Shown here: piece by piece, positions 26,269 through 33,784 of the stretch
Position numbering within the stretch: position 1 is the first letter of the stretch
How the letters are laid out: each line of letters starts with the position of its first letter
From: Betaproteobacteria bacterium
GTDB lineage: Bacteria; Pseudomonadota; Gammaproteobacteria; Burkholderiales; Casimicrobiaceae
Length of the DNA: 64,000 nt
Direction of reading: 5' to 3'
NCBI GenBank assembly: GCA_016716425.1
Contig: JADJWJ010000006.1
Span: 124,001-188,000 of the forward strand
Program-made: the position numbers and the translations under genes
The notes under the pieces: generated by a model
Told to the model about the DNA's origin: nothing
The model's database searches: none
The model's input: only the letters and a program-made list of their open reading frames with translations

Positions 26269-26296
26269 TTGCAAAACCGGCAAACGTGGCTACAAT
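26269..26296 (+). promoter_or_regulatory. sigma-70-type promoter of the H1-like gene
   Basis: A -35-like TTGCAA (26269-26274) and a -10 TACAAT (26291-26296) are spaced by 16 nt in a locally AT-rich stretch after lysA. This predicts a transcript start near 26303 and a leader of about 110 nt before the ATG of the histone-like gene. Confidence 0.6.
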
Positions 26297-26416
26297 GCAG
26301 GCAGCAGGCGGATCGGATTTGTCAAGTGGTTGCACGAGAAAATCGGCAAACCGGCACCACCTGCGATGAAGAGAAGCAACATAACAGTTACGGTAACTCA
26401 GACAGGAGAAACCAAG

Positions 26417-26812
26417 ATGATGGCTGACATGATGTCCATGATGACGCCTGCGGCTCCGGCCGCGTCGGCGCCGAAGAAGAAGGCCGCCAAGCGCAAGCCG
26501 GCGAAGAAGAAGGCTGCCAAGAAGACCACGAAGAAGAAGGCCGCCCCGAAGAAGAAGGCTGCCAAGAAGACCACGAAGAAGAAGGCCGCCAAGAAGACGA
26601 CGAAGAAGAAGGCCGCCCCGAAGAAGAAGGCTGCCAAGAAGACCACGAAGAAGAAGAAGGCCGCCCCGAAGAAGAAGGCTGCCAAGAAGACGACGAAGAA
26701 GAAGGCCGCCCCGAAGAAGAAGGCAGCCAAGAAGACCACGAAGAAGAAGGCCGCCCCGAAGAAGAAGGCAGCCAAGAAGACCACGAAGAAGAAGGCCGCG
26801 AAGAAGCTGTAA
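26417..26812 (+). CDS. histone H1-like Lys/Ala-rich DNA-binding protein
   Basis: The 131-residue protein has a short Met/Ala-rich head (MMADMMSMMTPAAPAASA) and then a tail made almost only of Lys, Ala, Thr and Pro. The tail is built from a repeated 15-residue unit of the type KKKAAPKKKAAKKTT, with shortened variants. Such tails occur in eukaryotic H1, bacterial AlgP/HctB-type proteins and related betaproteobacterial proteins; they bind DNA nonspecifically and can compact the nucleoid. ATG at 26417 is chosen because AGGAG lies 8 nt upstream; an ATG follows immediately as alternative. A strong promoter precedes it and a terminator follows, so it is monocistronic. The 45-nt DNA repeats could let copy number vary. 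Confidence 0.88.
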   Translation: MMADMMSMMTPAAPAASAPKKKAAKRKPAKKKAAKKTTKKKAAPKKKAAKKTTKKKAAKKTTKKKAAPKKKAAKKTTKKKKAAPKKKAAKKTTKKKAAPKKKAAKKTTKKKAAPKKKAAKKTTKKKAAKKL

Positions 26813-26853
26813 CCAGGCGGCGACAGGTTCCGTCGCAGGTCTGCGATGGACGC

Positions 26854-26883
26854 AAAACGGGCGGCTTAAGGCCGCCCGTTTTC
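26854..26883 (+). terminator. rho-independent terminator of the H1-like gene
   Basis: AAAACGGGCGGCTTAAGGCC followed by GCCCGTTTTC makes an 11-12 bp hairpin with GGGCGGC/GCCGCCC in the stem and a T tract at the end, about 42 nt after the stop codon. The A run on the other side could make it work in both directions. Confidence 0.88.
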
Positions 26884-26891
26884 AATTCCGC

Positions 26892-27060
26892 GGGGGCAAA
26901 TTGCCGGGGGCGGGCTGCGCCCGGCCCGGCAATTTGCCCCCGACGAAGTCAGCGCGGAATCCTTCGGGCGGCCGGGCGGTTTCCGCGTAGCAGGTACACG
27001 AACCGCGCCGATCAGTGCCGCTTCGCGGCCAATCGGCAGCGCGCGCGTGCGCGCTGAATG
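26892..27060 (+). repeat. composite hairpin repeat, shortened copy B1
   Basis: Directly after the terminator lies hairpin 1, a perfect 17-bp inverted repeat GGGGGCAAATTGCCGGG (26892-26908 with 26925-26941). Then the link GACGAAGTCAGC and hairpin 2, stem GCGGAATC/GTTTCCGC (one mismatch) around the same 17-nt loop as copies A and B2. The following bases start like copy A (GTAGCAG) and then diverge into a different hairpin-rich sequence, so the long conserved tail is missing. Confidence 0.75.
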
Positions 27061-27094
27061 CCCCTGCGACCGCTCTCGCCGTGCCCGCGATTCT

Positions 27095-27137
27095 GCTCGC
27101 TCTCCCCGCTTGCGGGGAGGGGGTCGGGGGTAGGGGC
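27095..27137. repeat. REP-like CTCTCCCCG palindrome
   Basis: GCTCTCCCCGCTTGCGGGGA and the following GGGGGTCGGGGG form a palindrome of the common CTCTCCCC...GGGGAGAG intergenic repeat family, also found at 49970 and 60446. It lies between the two face-to-face composite repeats. Confidence 0.6.
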
Positions 27138-27160
27138 GCTCGCCCGGCACGCCGTTCATC

Positions 27161-27448
27161 CCAGGCTGTCAGCCCGCATGCGCGCGCTGCCGAACGGGGA
27201 GCGCAGCGACCTGTGGGACGTCATTCCGAGCGGGGCGAAGCCCAGGCGCGCAGCGCGCGTCCGCGAGGAGTGGCGGGCTGCCGACACGCCGACCTCTCGC
27301 ACCCCACGACAGGCCGAGGAGGCAGCGGCGCGCTTCGTGCCCTTTCTACACGATCGGCGCCCGGCCGCCCGAAGCCGATCGTGCTGACGTCTTCGCTCGC
27401 GAATCGCGTTGGCGACCGCGAGGCGGCGCCCCGCGCGATTCGCGAGCG
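27161..27448 (-). repeat. composite hairpin repeat, copy B2
   Basis: This full-length copy is inverted relative to copy A. On the minus strand it starts at the mltD stop codon with hairpin 1, a perfect 15-bp inverted repeat (CGCTCGCGAATCGCG, arms 27434-27448 and 27394-27408). GACGTCAGC and hairpin 2 follow, with stem CACGATCGG/CCGATCGTG around the loop CTTCGGGCGGCCGGGCG. The rest is nearly the same as copy A for about 190 nt. Hairpin 1 and the hairpin 2 stem differ in sequence from copy A but remain perfectly paired. Confidence 0.85.
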
Positions 27449-29008
27449 TCAGCCTCCGAACTGCCCGTTGACGCGAGCGGCGGACGCGGGCTTGGCGGGC
27501 GGCTTGCGCGCGGCGGCGGCGGCCTTGGCGGACGCGGGCTTCGCGGCGGCCTGCTTGCTCGCCCCGCGCGTCGCCGCGACCCGCTTGGTCTTGCCGCTCG
27601 CCCGGGCGACCGGCACCAGATCGCTCGTCACCCGCAGCTTCTGGCCGGCCGCGAGCGTGTCGCGGGCGAGGCCGTTCCAGCTCTTGAGCTCCGCGACCGT
27701 GACGCCGTAGCGGACCGCGACTCTCTGCAGCGTGTCGCCGCGCTTCGCCGTGTAGTAGAACGTGCGGCCGGCCGGAACCGACGTGAAGACCGTCTGCTCG
27801 AGCGTGTCCTCGGCCTCGTCCGACGGCCGCTGCGCCGGGACCAGCAGCGCGTGGCCGGCCGGCACCCGCGATTTCGGGCCGATGCCGTTGACGGCACGCA
27901 GCGTCTCGACCTCCATCCCGAACTTGGACGCGACCTGCGGCAGCGTCTCGTTGGGCTTCATCCGGTACGCCTGCCAGGAGACCAGCGGCTGCGCGGTCAG
28001 CTCGAGCTTGGCGGCGAAGATCTCGGCATTGTCGATCGGCAGCAGGATCGAGTGTTCGTCCGCTCCGGCAATGACGGGACGGTTGTGCTGCGGGTTGAGT
28101 GCGAGGAAGTCCTCGACCGACAGCTCGGCGAACTCCGCCGCACGCTTGGTGTCGATCTTGCGACTGGTCTTCACGACCGCGAAGAACGGCGCATCCGGGA
28201 TGTCCGCCAGCGCGAGACCGTACTTCTCGGGGTCGCGGACGATGTTCTTCACCGCCTGCAGCTTGGGCAGGTAGTTGCGGGTCTCCGCCGGCATCGTGAG
28301 GCTTGCGTAGCCCGCGGGCAGGCCTTTCGCCCTGTTGCGCGCGACGGCACGCGCGACGTTGCCCTCGCCCCAGTTGTAGCCGGCCAGCGCGAGCTGCCAG
28401 TCGCCGAAGTCGTCGTGCAGCTTGGACAGGTACTCGAGCGCCTTGTCGGTCGCCGCGAGCACGTCGCGGCGCGAGTCGACCCAGAAGTCCTGTTTCAGCC
28501 CGTAGTGCCTGCCGGTCGACGGGATGAACTGCCAGATGCCGGCGGCGCGCGCCGTCGACAGGGCCACGGGGTTGTACGCGCTCTCGATCATCGGCAGCAG
28601 CGCGATCTCGGTGGGCATGCCGCGCTCGGTGACCTCGGTCACGATGTGGTACAGGTAACGGCGGCTGCGCTCGACCATCCGCGCGACGTAATCCGGCCGC
28701 GATGCGTACCACTGCTCCCACTTTTCGACGAGCGGCCCCTCGAGGTCGGGCATCGCGTAGCCGGCGACGATCCGCTCCCAGAGGTCGCCCACGGGCGGCG
28801 GCAGCATTTCGAGTTCCGCGCGGGCGGCGGGCGTGAACACCTCGACGGGCGCCGGCTTCGGCGGCGTGGCCGCGATGGGCGGCGGCGGGGGCGGCGCGGG
28901 CGCCGCCGCGACGACGGGCGGTGCCGGCTCGACCGGCGCGGGCGCGGGCGTCGCACAGGCGGCGAGCAATGCGGCGGCGGCGATCGTCAGGCTGGTGCGT
29001 GCACGCAA
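27449..29008 (-). CDS. mltD: membrane-bound lytic murein transglycosylase D
   Basis: The 519-residue lipoprotein cleaves peptidoglycan glycan strands with formation of 1,6-anhydroMurNAc. A signal with lipobox LLAACAT is followed by a Pro/Ala linker and an SLT domain: catalytic Glu in LLPMIESAYNP, then AAGIWQFIPSTGRHYGL and LALAGYNWGEGNV. Two or three LysM peptidoglycan-binding repeats lie near the C-terminus (YRMKPNETLPQVASKFGM; YYTAKRGDTLQRVAVRYGVT), then a Lys/Ala-rich tail. TTG at 29008 is chosen because it places the signal peptide at the N-terminus; an ATG at 29164 would bury it. The start is therefore less sure than the gene. Its stop touches composite repeat B2. Confidence 0.9.
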   Translation of the reverse strand: MRARTSLTIAAAALLAACATPAPAPVEPAPPVVAAAPAPPPPPPIAATPPKPAPVEVFTPAARAELEMLPPPVGDLWERIVAGYAMPDLEGPLVEKWEQWYASRPDYVARMVERSRRYLYHIVTEVTERGMPTEIALLPMIESAYNPVALSTARAAGIWQFIPSTGRHYGLKQDFWVDSRRDVLAATDKALEYLSKLHDDFGDWQLALAGYNWGEGNVARAVARNRAKGLPAGYASLTMPAETRNYLPKLQAVKNIVRDPEKYGLALADIPDAPFFAVVKTSRKIDTKRAAEFAELSVEDFLALNPQHNRPVIAGADEHSILLPIDNAEIFAAKLELTAQPLVSWQAYRMKPNETLPQVASKFGMEVETLRAVNGIGPKSRVPAGHALLVPAQRPSDEAEDTLEQTVFTSVPAGRTFYYTAKRGDTLQRVAVRYGVTVAELKSWNGLARDTLAAGQKLRVTSDLVPVARASGKTKRVAATRGASKQAAAKPASAKAAAAARKPPAKPASAARVNGQFGG

Positions 29009-29213
29009 TTCTAGGGTTCCGATGAGTCCGGGGGCACGCCATCCACCCTCCGGTTCCGCCCGGTCAAAATTGCCGGCGATGGTAGGCCGCGGCGGGGGTA
29101 GCGTCAACCAAGCGGGAAATCGCGGAGACGTGGAGCGGACTCGGATTTCGCGGCCGGAACGCATCCGGCCGCGCCGACGGCGCGTGCGGCTCGTGCCGGA
29201 CCTTCATTTGCGC

Positions 29214-29990
29214 TCAGAACGTGTTCTTCCACTCACGCAGCTCCGCAAACGCGTCGACGTCGGCGGGAAGCGCACGGCCGGCACGCCGTTCGGCCGCGGC
29301 ACGCACACCGGGCAGCGCGGCGCGCAGGAACGGGTTGGTCGCGCGCTCGATGCCGATGGTCGACGGCACCGTCGGCTCGCCGCGCGCGCGCTTCCCGGCC
29401 TCCGCGGATTGCCGCGCGCGCAGGTCGGCGTTGTCCGGCTCCACCGCCAGCGCGAACGCGAGATTCGCCAGCGTGTACTCGTGCGCACAGTAGACGCGCG
29501 TGGCGGCGGGCAACCGCGCCAGCGTCGACAGCGACGCCCACATCTGCTCCGGGGTGCCTTCGAACAGGCGCCCGCAGCCGCCCGCGAACAGCGTGTCGCC
29601 GCAGAAAAGGGTCGGCACCCCTTCGACCTCGCCGAAGTACGCGATGTGCCCGGCCGTATGCCCCGGCACGTCGATGCCGGTCAGCGTCAGCCCGAGTCCG
29701 GGCACCGGCACGACCGTGCCGTCCCCCACCACGTGCGTGCGGCCCGGGATCTTCTCCTTGCCGGGACCGAACACCGGCACGGGGTAGCGCTCGAGCAGGG
29801 CCGCGACGCCGCCCACGTGGTCGGGATGGTGGTGGGTGGTCAGGATCGCCGTGAGAGCGAGTCCGTGCGCGCCCAGGTACGCGAGCACCGGGTCCTCGTC
29901 GCCGGGATCGACGACCACGGCCGAGCCCCCGTCGCGCAGGAGCCAGATGTAGTTGTCCGTGAATGCGGGGATGGGGATAATCGTCGTCAT
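29214..29990 (-). CDS. gloB: hydroxyacylglutathione hydrolase (glyoxalase II)
   Basis: The 258-residue metallo-beta-lactamase-fold hydrolase splits S-lactoylglutathione in methylglyoxal detoxification. The N-terminus IPIPAFTDNYIWLL is typical, as is the metal motif THHHPDH (His53, His55, Asp57, His58). DVPGHTAGHIAYF, FCGDTLFAGGCGRLFEGT and the C-terminal domain with NPFLR follow. Its ATG overlaps by two bases the ATG of the divergent methyltransferase gene (CATG at 29988-29991), so each gene's ribosome-binding site lies inside the other's coding start. Confidence 0.94.
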   Translation of the reverse strand: MTTIIPIPAFTDNYIWLLRDGGSAVVVDPGDEDPVLAYLGAHGLALTAILTTHHHPDHVGGVAALLERYPVPVFGPGKEKIPGRTHVVGDGTVVPVPGLGLTLTGIDVPGHTAGHIAYFGEVEGVPTLFCGDTLFAGGCGRLFEGTPEQMWASLSTLARLPAATRVYCAHEYTLANLAFALAVEPDNADLRARQSAEAGKRARGEPTVPSTIGIERATNPFLRAALPGVRAAAERRAGRALPADVDAFAELREWKNTF

Positions 29991-30750
29991 GGACGCATCT
30001 TCGGGACCCGCCGCGGGACTGTCAACGACGCTCGCCGACTGGTTCGCAACCCGGCTGGGGCAATACCTGCTTGCGCGCGAGCAGGCCTACTTCGACCAGA
30101 CAGTCGCCGACATCTTCGGGTTCCACGCGCTGCAGGTCGGCCTGCCCCGCTGCCCGTTCCTCGCCCAGAGCCGCATCCCGTCGCGGTGGACGCTCGACTA
30201 CGACCCGCCCGCGCAGATCATCGCCGACCCGCACACGCTGCCGTTCGCCGAGAACGCGGTCGACCTCATCGTGATGCCGCACGGGCTGGAGTTCACCGAC
30301 GACCCGCACCTGATGCTGCGCGAGGCGTACCGGATCATCCGCCCGGAAGGCCAGATCGTACTCTCCGGCTTCAACCCGTTCTCGCTGTACGGCGCGAAGC
30401 GCTACTTCGGCCGGGCGCAAAGGCCGCCGTGGAACGGCAATTTCATCGCGCTCTACCGGGTGAAGGACTGGCTGACGCTGCTGGGCTTCGACGTCGTCGG
30501 CGGCCGGCTCGACGGCTACGCGCCGCCGTTCGCCAACGAGAAGTGGCTGCACCGGTGCGCGTTCTTCGAGTCGATCGGCGACCGCTGGTGGCCGATCGCC
30601 GGCGGCGTGTACTTCCTGCGCGCGACCAAGCGCGTGCTCGGCATGCGCGTGCTGACGCCGGCGTGGCAGCGGCGCGAGCGGCGCGACAAGGCGCTGGCGC
30701 CGGCCCGCGCACGCGAAGGCCTGACCGCGTCGGATCCGTTTCTGCAATGA
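29989..30750 (+). CDS. class I SAM-dependent methyltransferase
   Basis: The 253-residue protein is of the Methyltransf_11 type found next to gloB and rnhA in many proteobacteria. It has LADWFATRLGQYLLARE at the N-terminus, LPFAENAVDLIVMPHGLEF (post-II motif region) and REAYRIIRPEGQIVLSGFNP. The substrate is unknown; the family is predicted to be cytoplasmic. ATG at 29989 is supported by the purine-rich GGGGA upstream, although an in-frame start 12 codons earlier exists. The stop overlaps the rnhA ATG. Confidence 0.85.
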   Translation: MDASSGPAAGLSTTLADWFATRLGQYLLAREQAYFDQTVADIFGFHALQVGLPRCPFLAQSRIPSRWTLDYDPPAQIIADPHTLPFAENAVDLIVMPHGLEFTDDPHLMLREAYRIIRPEGQIVLSGFNPFSLYGAKRYFGRAQRPPWNGNFIALYRVKDWLTLLGFDVVGGRLDGYAPPFANEKWLHRCAFFESIGDRWWPIAGGVYFLRATKRVLGMRVLTPAWQRRERRDKALAPARAREGLTASDPFLQ

Positions 30751-31205
30751 CGGAAGTGGAGATCTATACGGACGGGGCCTGCAAGGGCAATCCCGGCCCC
30801 GGCGGCTGGGGTGCGCTGCTGCGCTCCGGCGGTCACGAGAAGGAGATCTTCGGCGGCGAGCCGCACACGACCAACAACCGGATGGAACTCACCGCCGTCA
30901 TCCGCGCGCTGCAGACGCTCACCCGGGCCTGCCCGGTCGCGATCCACACCGACTCGCAGTACGTGAAGAACGGCATCGAGACGTGGATCCACGGCTGGCG
31001 CCGCAACGGCTGGAAGACGGCGGACAGGAAGCCCGTGAAGAACGCGGACCTGTGGCGCGAGCTGGCGGCGCTCGCTGCGCAGCACGCGGTCACCTGGCAC
31101 TGGGTGCGCGGCCACGCCGACAACCCGGGCAACATCCGCGCCGACGCGCTCGCCAACAGGGGTGTGGACGGCGCGCGCGCCGAAGCCCGTCGCGGCGTCG
31201 TCTGA
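30747..31205 (+). CDS. rnhA: ribonuclease HI
   Basis: The 152-residue enzyme degrades the RNA strand of RNA-DNA hybrids. The four catalytic acidic residues are visible: Asp9 (YTDGACKGNPG), Glu47 (NRMELTAV), Asp69 (HTDSQYV) and Asp133 (RADALANRG), plus HWVRGHADNPGN with the conserved His. Length matches E. coli RNase HI (155). ATGA overlap with the preceding methyltransferase. The methyltransferase-rnhA pair is common in proteobacteria, often followed by dnaQ; here dnaQ does not follow within the window. Confidence 0.95.
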   Translation: MTEVEIYTDGACKGNPGPGGWGALLRSGGHEKEIFGGEPHTTNNRMELTAVIRALQTLTRACPVAIHTDSQYVKNGIETWIHGWRRNGWKTADRKPVKNADLWRELAALAAQHAVTWHWVRGHADNPGNIRADALANRGVDGARAEARRGVV

Positions 31206-31209
31206 CAGG

Positions 31210-31554
31210 TCAGGCGCCGCCGGCCGCGAGCGCCTTCTCGATGCGCCGCGCGAATACCTCCATCTCGCGGCCCGCCTGCTTGTCGCCCTTGCGCTGCGCG
31301 ACGGCGATGCCGCGGCGGTACGCCGCCAGCGCGTGCGTCGGCCGGCCCGCCGCGTCGAGCGCCTTGCCCAGCAGTTTCCACGCGGCCGTGTAGTCCGCAT
31401 CGAGCGCGACCGCGCGCTCGAGGTGCCCTGCCGCACGCTCGGCGTCGCCGGCCTTGAGGTACTCGTTGCCCAGCGAGAAGCGCAGCAGCGCCCCATCGCG
31501 GCCGGCGGCGAGCATCCGCTCGAAGCTCCCCAGCGCAGCGGACGGTTCGGTCAC
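31210..31554 (-). CDS. small tetratricopeptide repeat protein
   Basis: The 114-residue protein consists of two to three TPR units: LLRFSLGNEYLKAGDAERAA, GHLERAVALDADYTAAWKLL and GKALDAAGRPTHALAAYRRG. Such proteins usually mediate protein-protein contacts. The start codon is GTG. There is no signal peptide, so it is probably cytoplasmic. It is convergent with rnhA (4 nt between stops) and could share a transcript with the three minus-strand genes upstream. Confidence 0.75.
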   Translation of the reverse strand: MTEPSAALGSFERMLAAGRDGALLRFSLGNEYLKAGDAERAAGHLERAVALDADYTAAWKLLGKALDAAGRPTHALAAYRRGIAVAQRKGDKQAGREMEVFARRIEKALAAGGA

Positions 31555-31578
31555 CGGTAGGCCTTCGCGCGCGCGCGG

Positions 31579-32151
31579 CTACTTGCGGATGAACTCGCCG
31601 GTCTCGCAATCGATGCGCCGCATCGGATAGATCACCTGCCGCTCCTCACCCTTCAGCTTTCCGTCGATGGTCGCGTACAGCCAGCCTTCGGACCCGCGCC
31701 GATAGACGATCCGCTGCGGGAAGTCGTTCTCCGGGTTCGTGAACGTGTAGATCGCGTCCCCTTGCGTGTCCATCGCGATCGCCTCCAGCTTGAACGCGGC
31801 CTCCTTCTGCCCGGACGGCAGCGCGACGTAGTAGACGCCGTCGGCGCGCGACTCGATGCGCAGGTACTCGTAGCTCTGCGGCTTGCCCTGGTACACCGTC
31901 GACCCGAAGCCCAGCAGGATGCCGCCGCGCAGCGGCGACCACTGCTCGCGGAAGTCGCGCTGGTTGACCGTGCCGCCCCAGCACCCGTCGAGCCACGCCA
32001 GCGACGCGACGCTGTTGACGTCGCCGCCCGGGGCCGGCGCGGGGTCCGGCAGCGGGACGGTCTGCGCCCGCCCGGCGCCGGCAACCAGCACGGCCAGCGC
32101 GCCGGTGGCAACGGCGGCGCGCAGGGCGCCGGTGAGCGGGTTCGATGCCAT
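31579..32151 (-). CDS. secreted DUF6265-type protein
   Basis: The 190-residue protein has a Sec signal peptide (ALRAAVATGALAVLVAGAGRA) and a lipocalin-like body with LAWLDGCWGGTVNQRDFREQ, GGILLGFGSTVYQGKPQSYE and YTFTNPENDFPQRIVYRR. WLxGCWxG plus NPxNDFPQ is the pattern I associate with DUF6265. Function is unknown; a beta-barrel that binds a small hydrophobic ligand is only a guess. Confidence 0.75.
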   Translation of the reverse strand: MASNPLTGALRAAVATGALAVLVAGAGRAQTVPLPDPAPAPGGDVNSVASLAWLDGCWGGTVNQRDFREQWSPLRGGILLGFGSTVYQGKPQSYEYLRIESRADGVYYVALPSGQKEAAFKLEAIAMDTQGDAIYTFTNPENDFPQRIVYRRGSEGWLYATIDGKLKGEERQVIYPMRRIDCETGEFIRK

Positions 32152-32164
32152 CGGTGGATCCTCG

Positions 32165-33181
32165 TCACTGCGGCCGCGCGAGCGGCAGGTTGAGCAGCAG
32201 GTTTTGCGGTTTGAGCTTCAGCGCGTTGCTTTCGTTCATCGCCATCGCGAGGTAGACCGGCCGCCCCGCGATCGCCGGCCGCATGTCTTTCGGGTCGGTG
32301 AAGTCGAGCCGGAACAGGCACAGGAGCCGCGCGAGCCGCCGTTCGTCGACGTCAACGTCGTTGTAGAGGTCGTTGAGCAGCCCGCTCGCCTCGGCGTCCA
32401 GGCCCACGTGCCACGCCCAGCGCGGATCGTCGATCGCCCGCTCGTGCCGGATCGCGACCTCGACCCCGAGGAAGTGGCGGACCCACCGTTCGAGCACACG
32501 CGCCAGCGCGTCGAGCGCCGGCCGGCCCCGGTTCAGGCTCACCGAGAAGTCGTGGCGCTCGTCGCGCTCCCAGTACAGGTGCGCGTTCTGCGCGTCGAGC
32601 ACGTCGAGGTCGACCTCCCGCAGCGGCGTCCGGTTCTGCGCGAGCAGTTCGCCCAGCGAGCCGAAGCCGCCGGTGGTGGCGAAGAGCTCCACGGTGGCCT
32701 CGTCGGCGGCCATCACCGCGCCGTCCTCCATCACCGCGATCTTCTGCGGGCGGAACAGCATCTCGGCCGCGCGCGCCGCCATCGGCTCGGCGGCGGCGGT
32801 GAGCGCGTGGCGCAGCAGCACCTGTGTCAGCTGATGCACGAACAGCGGCGGCACGTCGACGCCGTCGCCGGCAAACAGTCCGACGTACGCCGCCTCCAGC
32901 GAAGTCGCGGCCGTCAGGCGGTCGCGGAAGCGCAGCCAGATCCCGTAGTTGTCGCGCGCGTCCGGATCGGCGATCGCCGCGAGCGTTTCCGGGCCGACGC
33001 GGCGCCGCGGATCGGCGAGCAGCGCATCGTGCAGCGCGAGTTCGGCCGCGCACGACTCGCGGACCGGCGCAAGCTCCGGTCGCGCGAGGTAGCTGCGCAG
33101 GAAGTCGTCGGTCAGCGCGAGCCGGCCGTCGGCCCCGGCGGCCAGCAACCGGTAGCCGCAGGAAGGCCAGAAGTCCGGCAT
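32165..33181 (-). CDS. DUF6352 family protein
   Basis: This 338-residue protein has no signal peptide. It begins PDFWPSCGYRLL and contains LTDDFLRSYLARPELAP, DNYGIWLRFRDRLT, HQLTQVLLRHALTAA and YWERDERHDFSVSLNRGRPA. These fit the DUF6352 family, conserved in betaproteobacteria. The biochemical role is unknown. The ATG overlaps the stop of the upstream chalcone-isomerase-like gene (TGATG), so the two are probably translated together. Confidence 0.7.
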   Translation of the reverse strand: MPDFWPSCGYRLLAAGADGRLALTDDFLRSYLARPELAPVRESCAAELALHDALLADPRRRVGPETLAAIADPDARDNYGIWLRFRDRLTAATSLEAAYVGLFAGDGVDVPPLFVHQLTQVLLRHALTAAAEPMAARAAEMLFRPQKIAVMEDGAVMAADEATVELFATTGGFGSLGELLAQNRTPLREVDLDVLDAQNAHLYWERDERHDFSVSLNRGRPALDALARVLERWVRHFLGVEVAIRHERAIDDPRWAWHVGLDAEASGLLNDLYNDVDVDERRLARLLCLFRLDFTDPKDMRPAIAGRPVYLAMAMNESNALKLKPQNLLLNLPLARPQ

Positions 33182-33738
33182 CAGCCGCCGAGCATCGCCT
33201 TCTTGAGGTCGTCCTGCACCGGCTTGTCGCCGATCCACGCGTTGGTCAGCGCCTTGTTGAACGCCTCGCCGGCAATCGTGCCCTTCGCCGCGCCGTTGAG
33301 GCCGACCCGGGTCGCGCCGTCGACGAAGTCGAACGTCAGGACATTGCCCTCTTTCAGCTGGCCGATCCCCTTCAGGATCGTCGCGAGCTCCGCCTGCTGC
33401 GCCTTCACGGCGGCGACGTCGGCCGCGGGATTGGACTGATTCACGCCGTCGGTGAGCGCCTCGATCATCGTGTCGGCACCGACGTCGCGCAGCATGTTGA
33501 GCTGCACGCGCCGCGGCCCCTTCGCGAACACGGCCGCCGCGGTGCCCGCCTTCGCCGGCACGTACAGGCTGCCGACGTAGACCTTGAAGATCGCCCGCGT
33601 GCGGATGCCCGCGCCGTTCAGGACGAGGTCCTGCCCGCCGAGCGAGACCTTGTCGTCGAGCTTGACGCCGCCGACCTCCGCCGCCTGCGCGCCCGCCGCG
33701 AACAGCAACGCGAGCAGCAATGCCGTCAGTTTGCGCAT
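33181..33738 (-). CDS. periplasmic chalcone isomerase-like protein
   Basis: The 185-residue protein has a signal peptide (MRKLTALLLALLFAAGAQA) and a chalcone-isomerase fold domain: GVKLDDKVSLGGQDLVLNGA, RAIFKVYVGSLYVPAK and GEAFNKALTNAWIGDKPVQ. Bacterial members are not flavonoid enzymes; fatty-acid binding has been proposed for related proteins. ATG at 33738 has a perfect GGAGG 6 nt upstream, which settles the start. It lies next to the fatty-acid oxidation block. Confidence 0.83.
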   Translation of the reverse strand: MRKLTALLLALLFAAGAQAAEVGGVKLDDKVSLGGQDLVLNGAGIRTRAIFKVYVGSLYVPAKAGTAAAVFAKGPRRVQLNMLRDVGADTMIEALTDGVNQSNPAADVAAVKAQQAELATILKGIGQLKEGNVLTFDFVDGATRVGLNGAAKGTIAGEAFNKALTNAWIGDKPVQDDLKKAMLGG

Positions 33739-33784
33739 GTTTCCTCCATCGTCGTGGTTGTTTACGTCGTTGCCGGCCTCAAGC

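Noticed and set aside
26480..26812. Regular repeats that could be taken for a CRISPR or VNTR array
   Set aside because: Units are adjacent without spacers and code for a Lys/Ala-rich tail in one frame, so this is coding tandem repetition.
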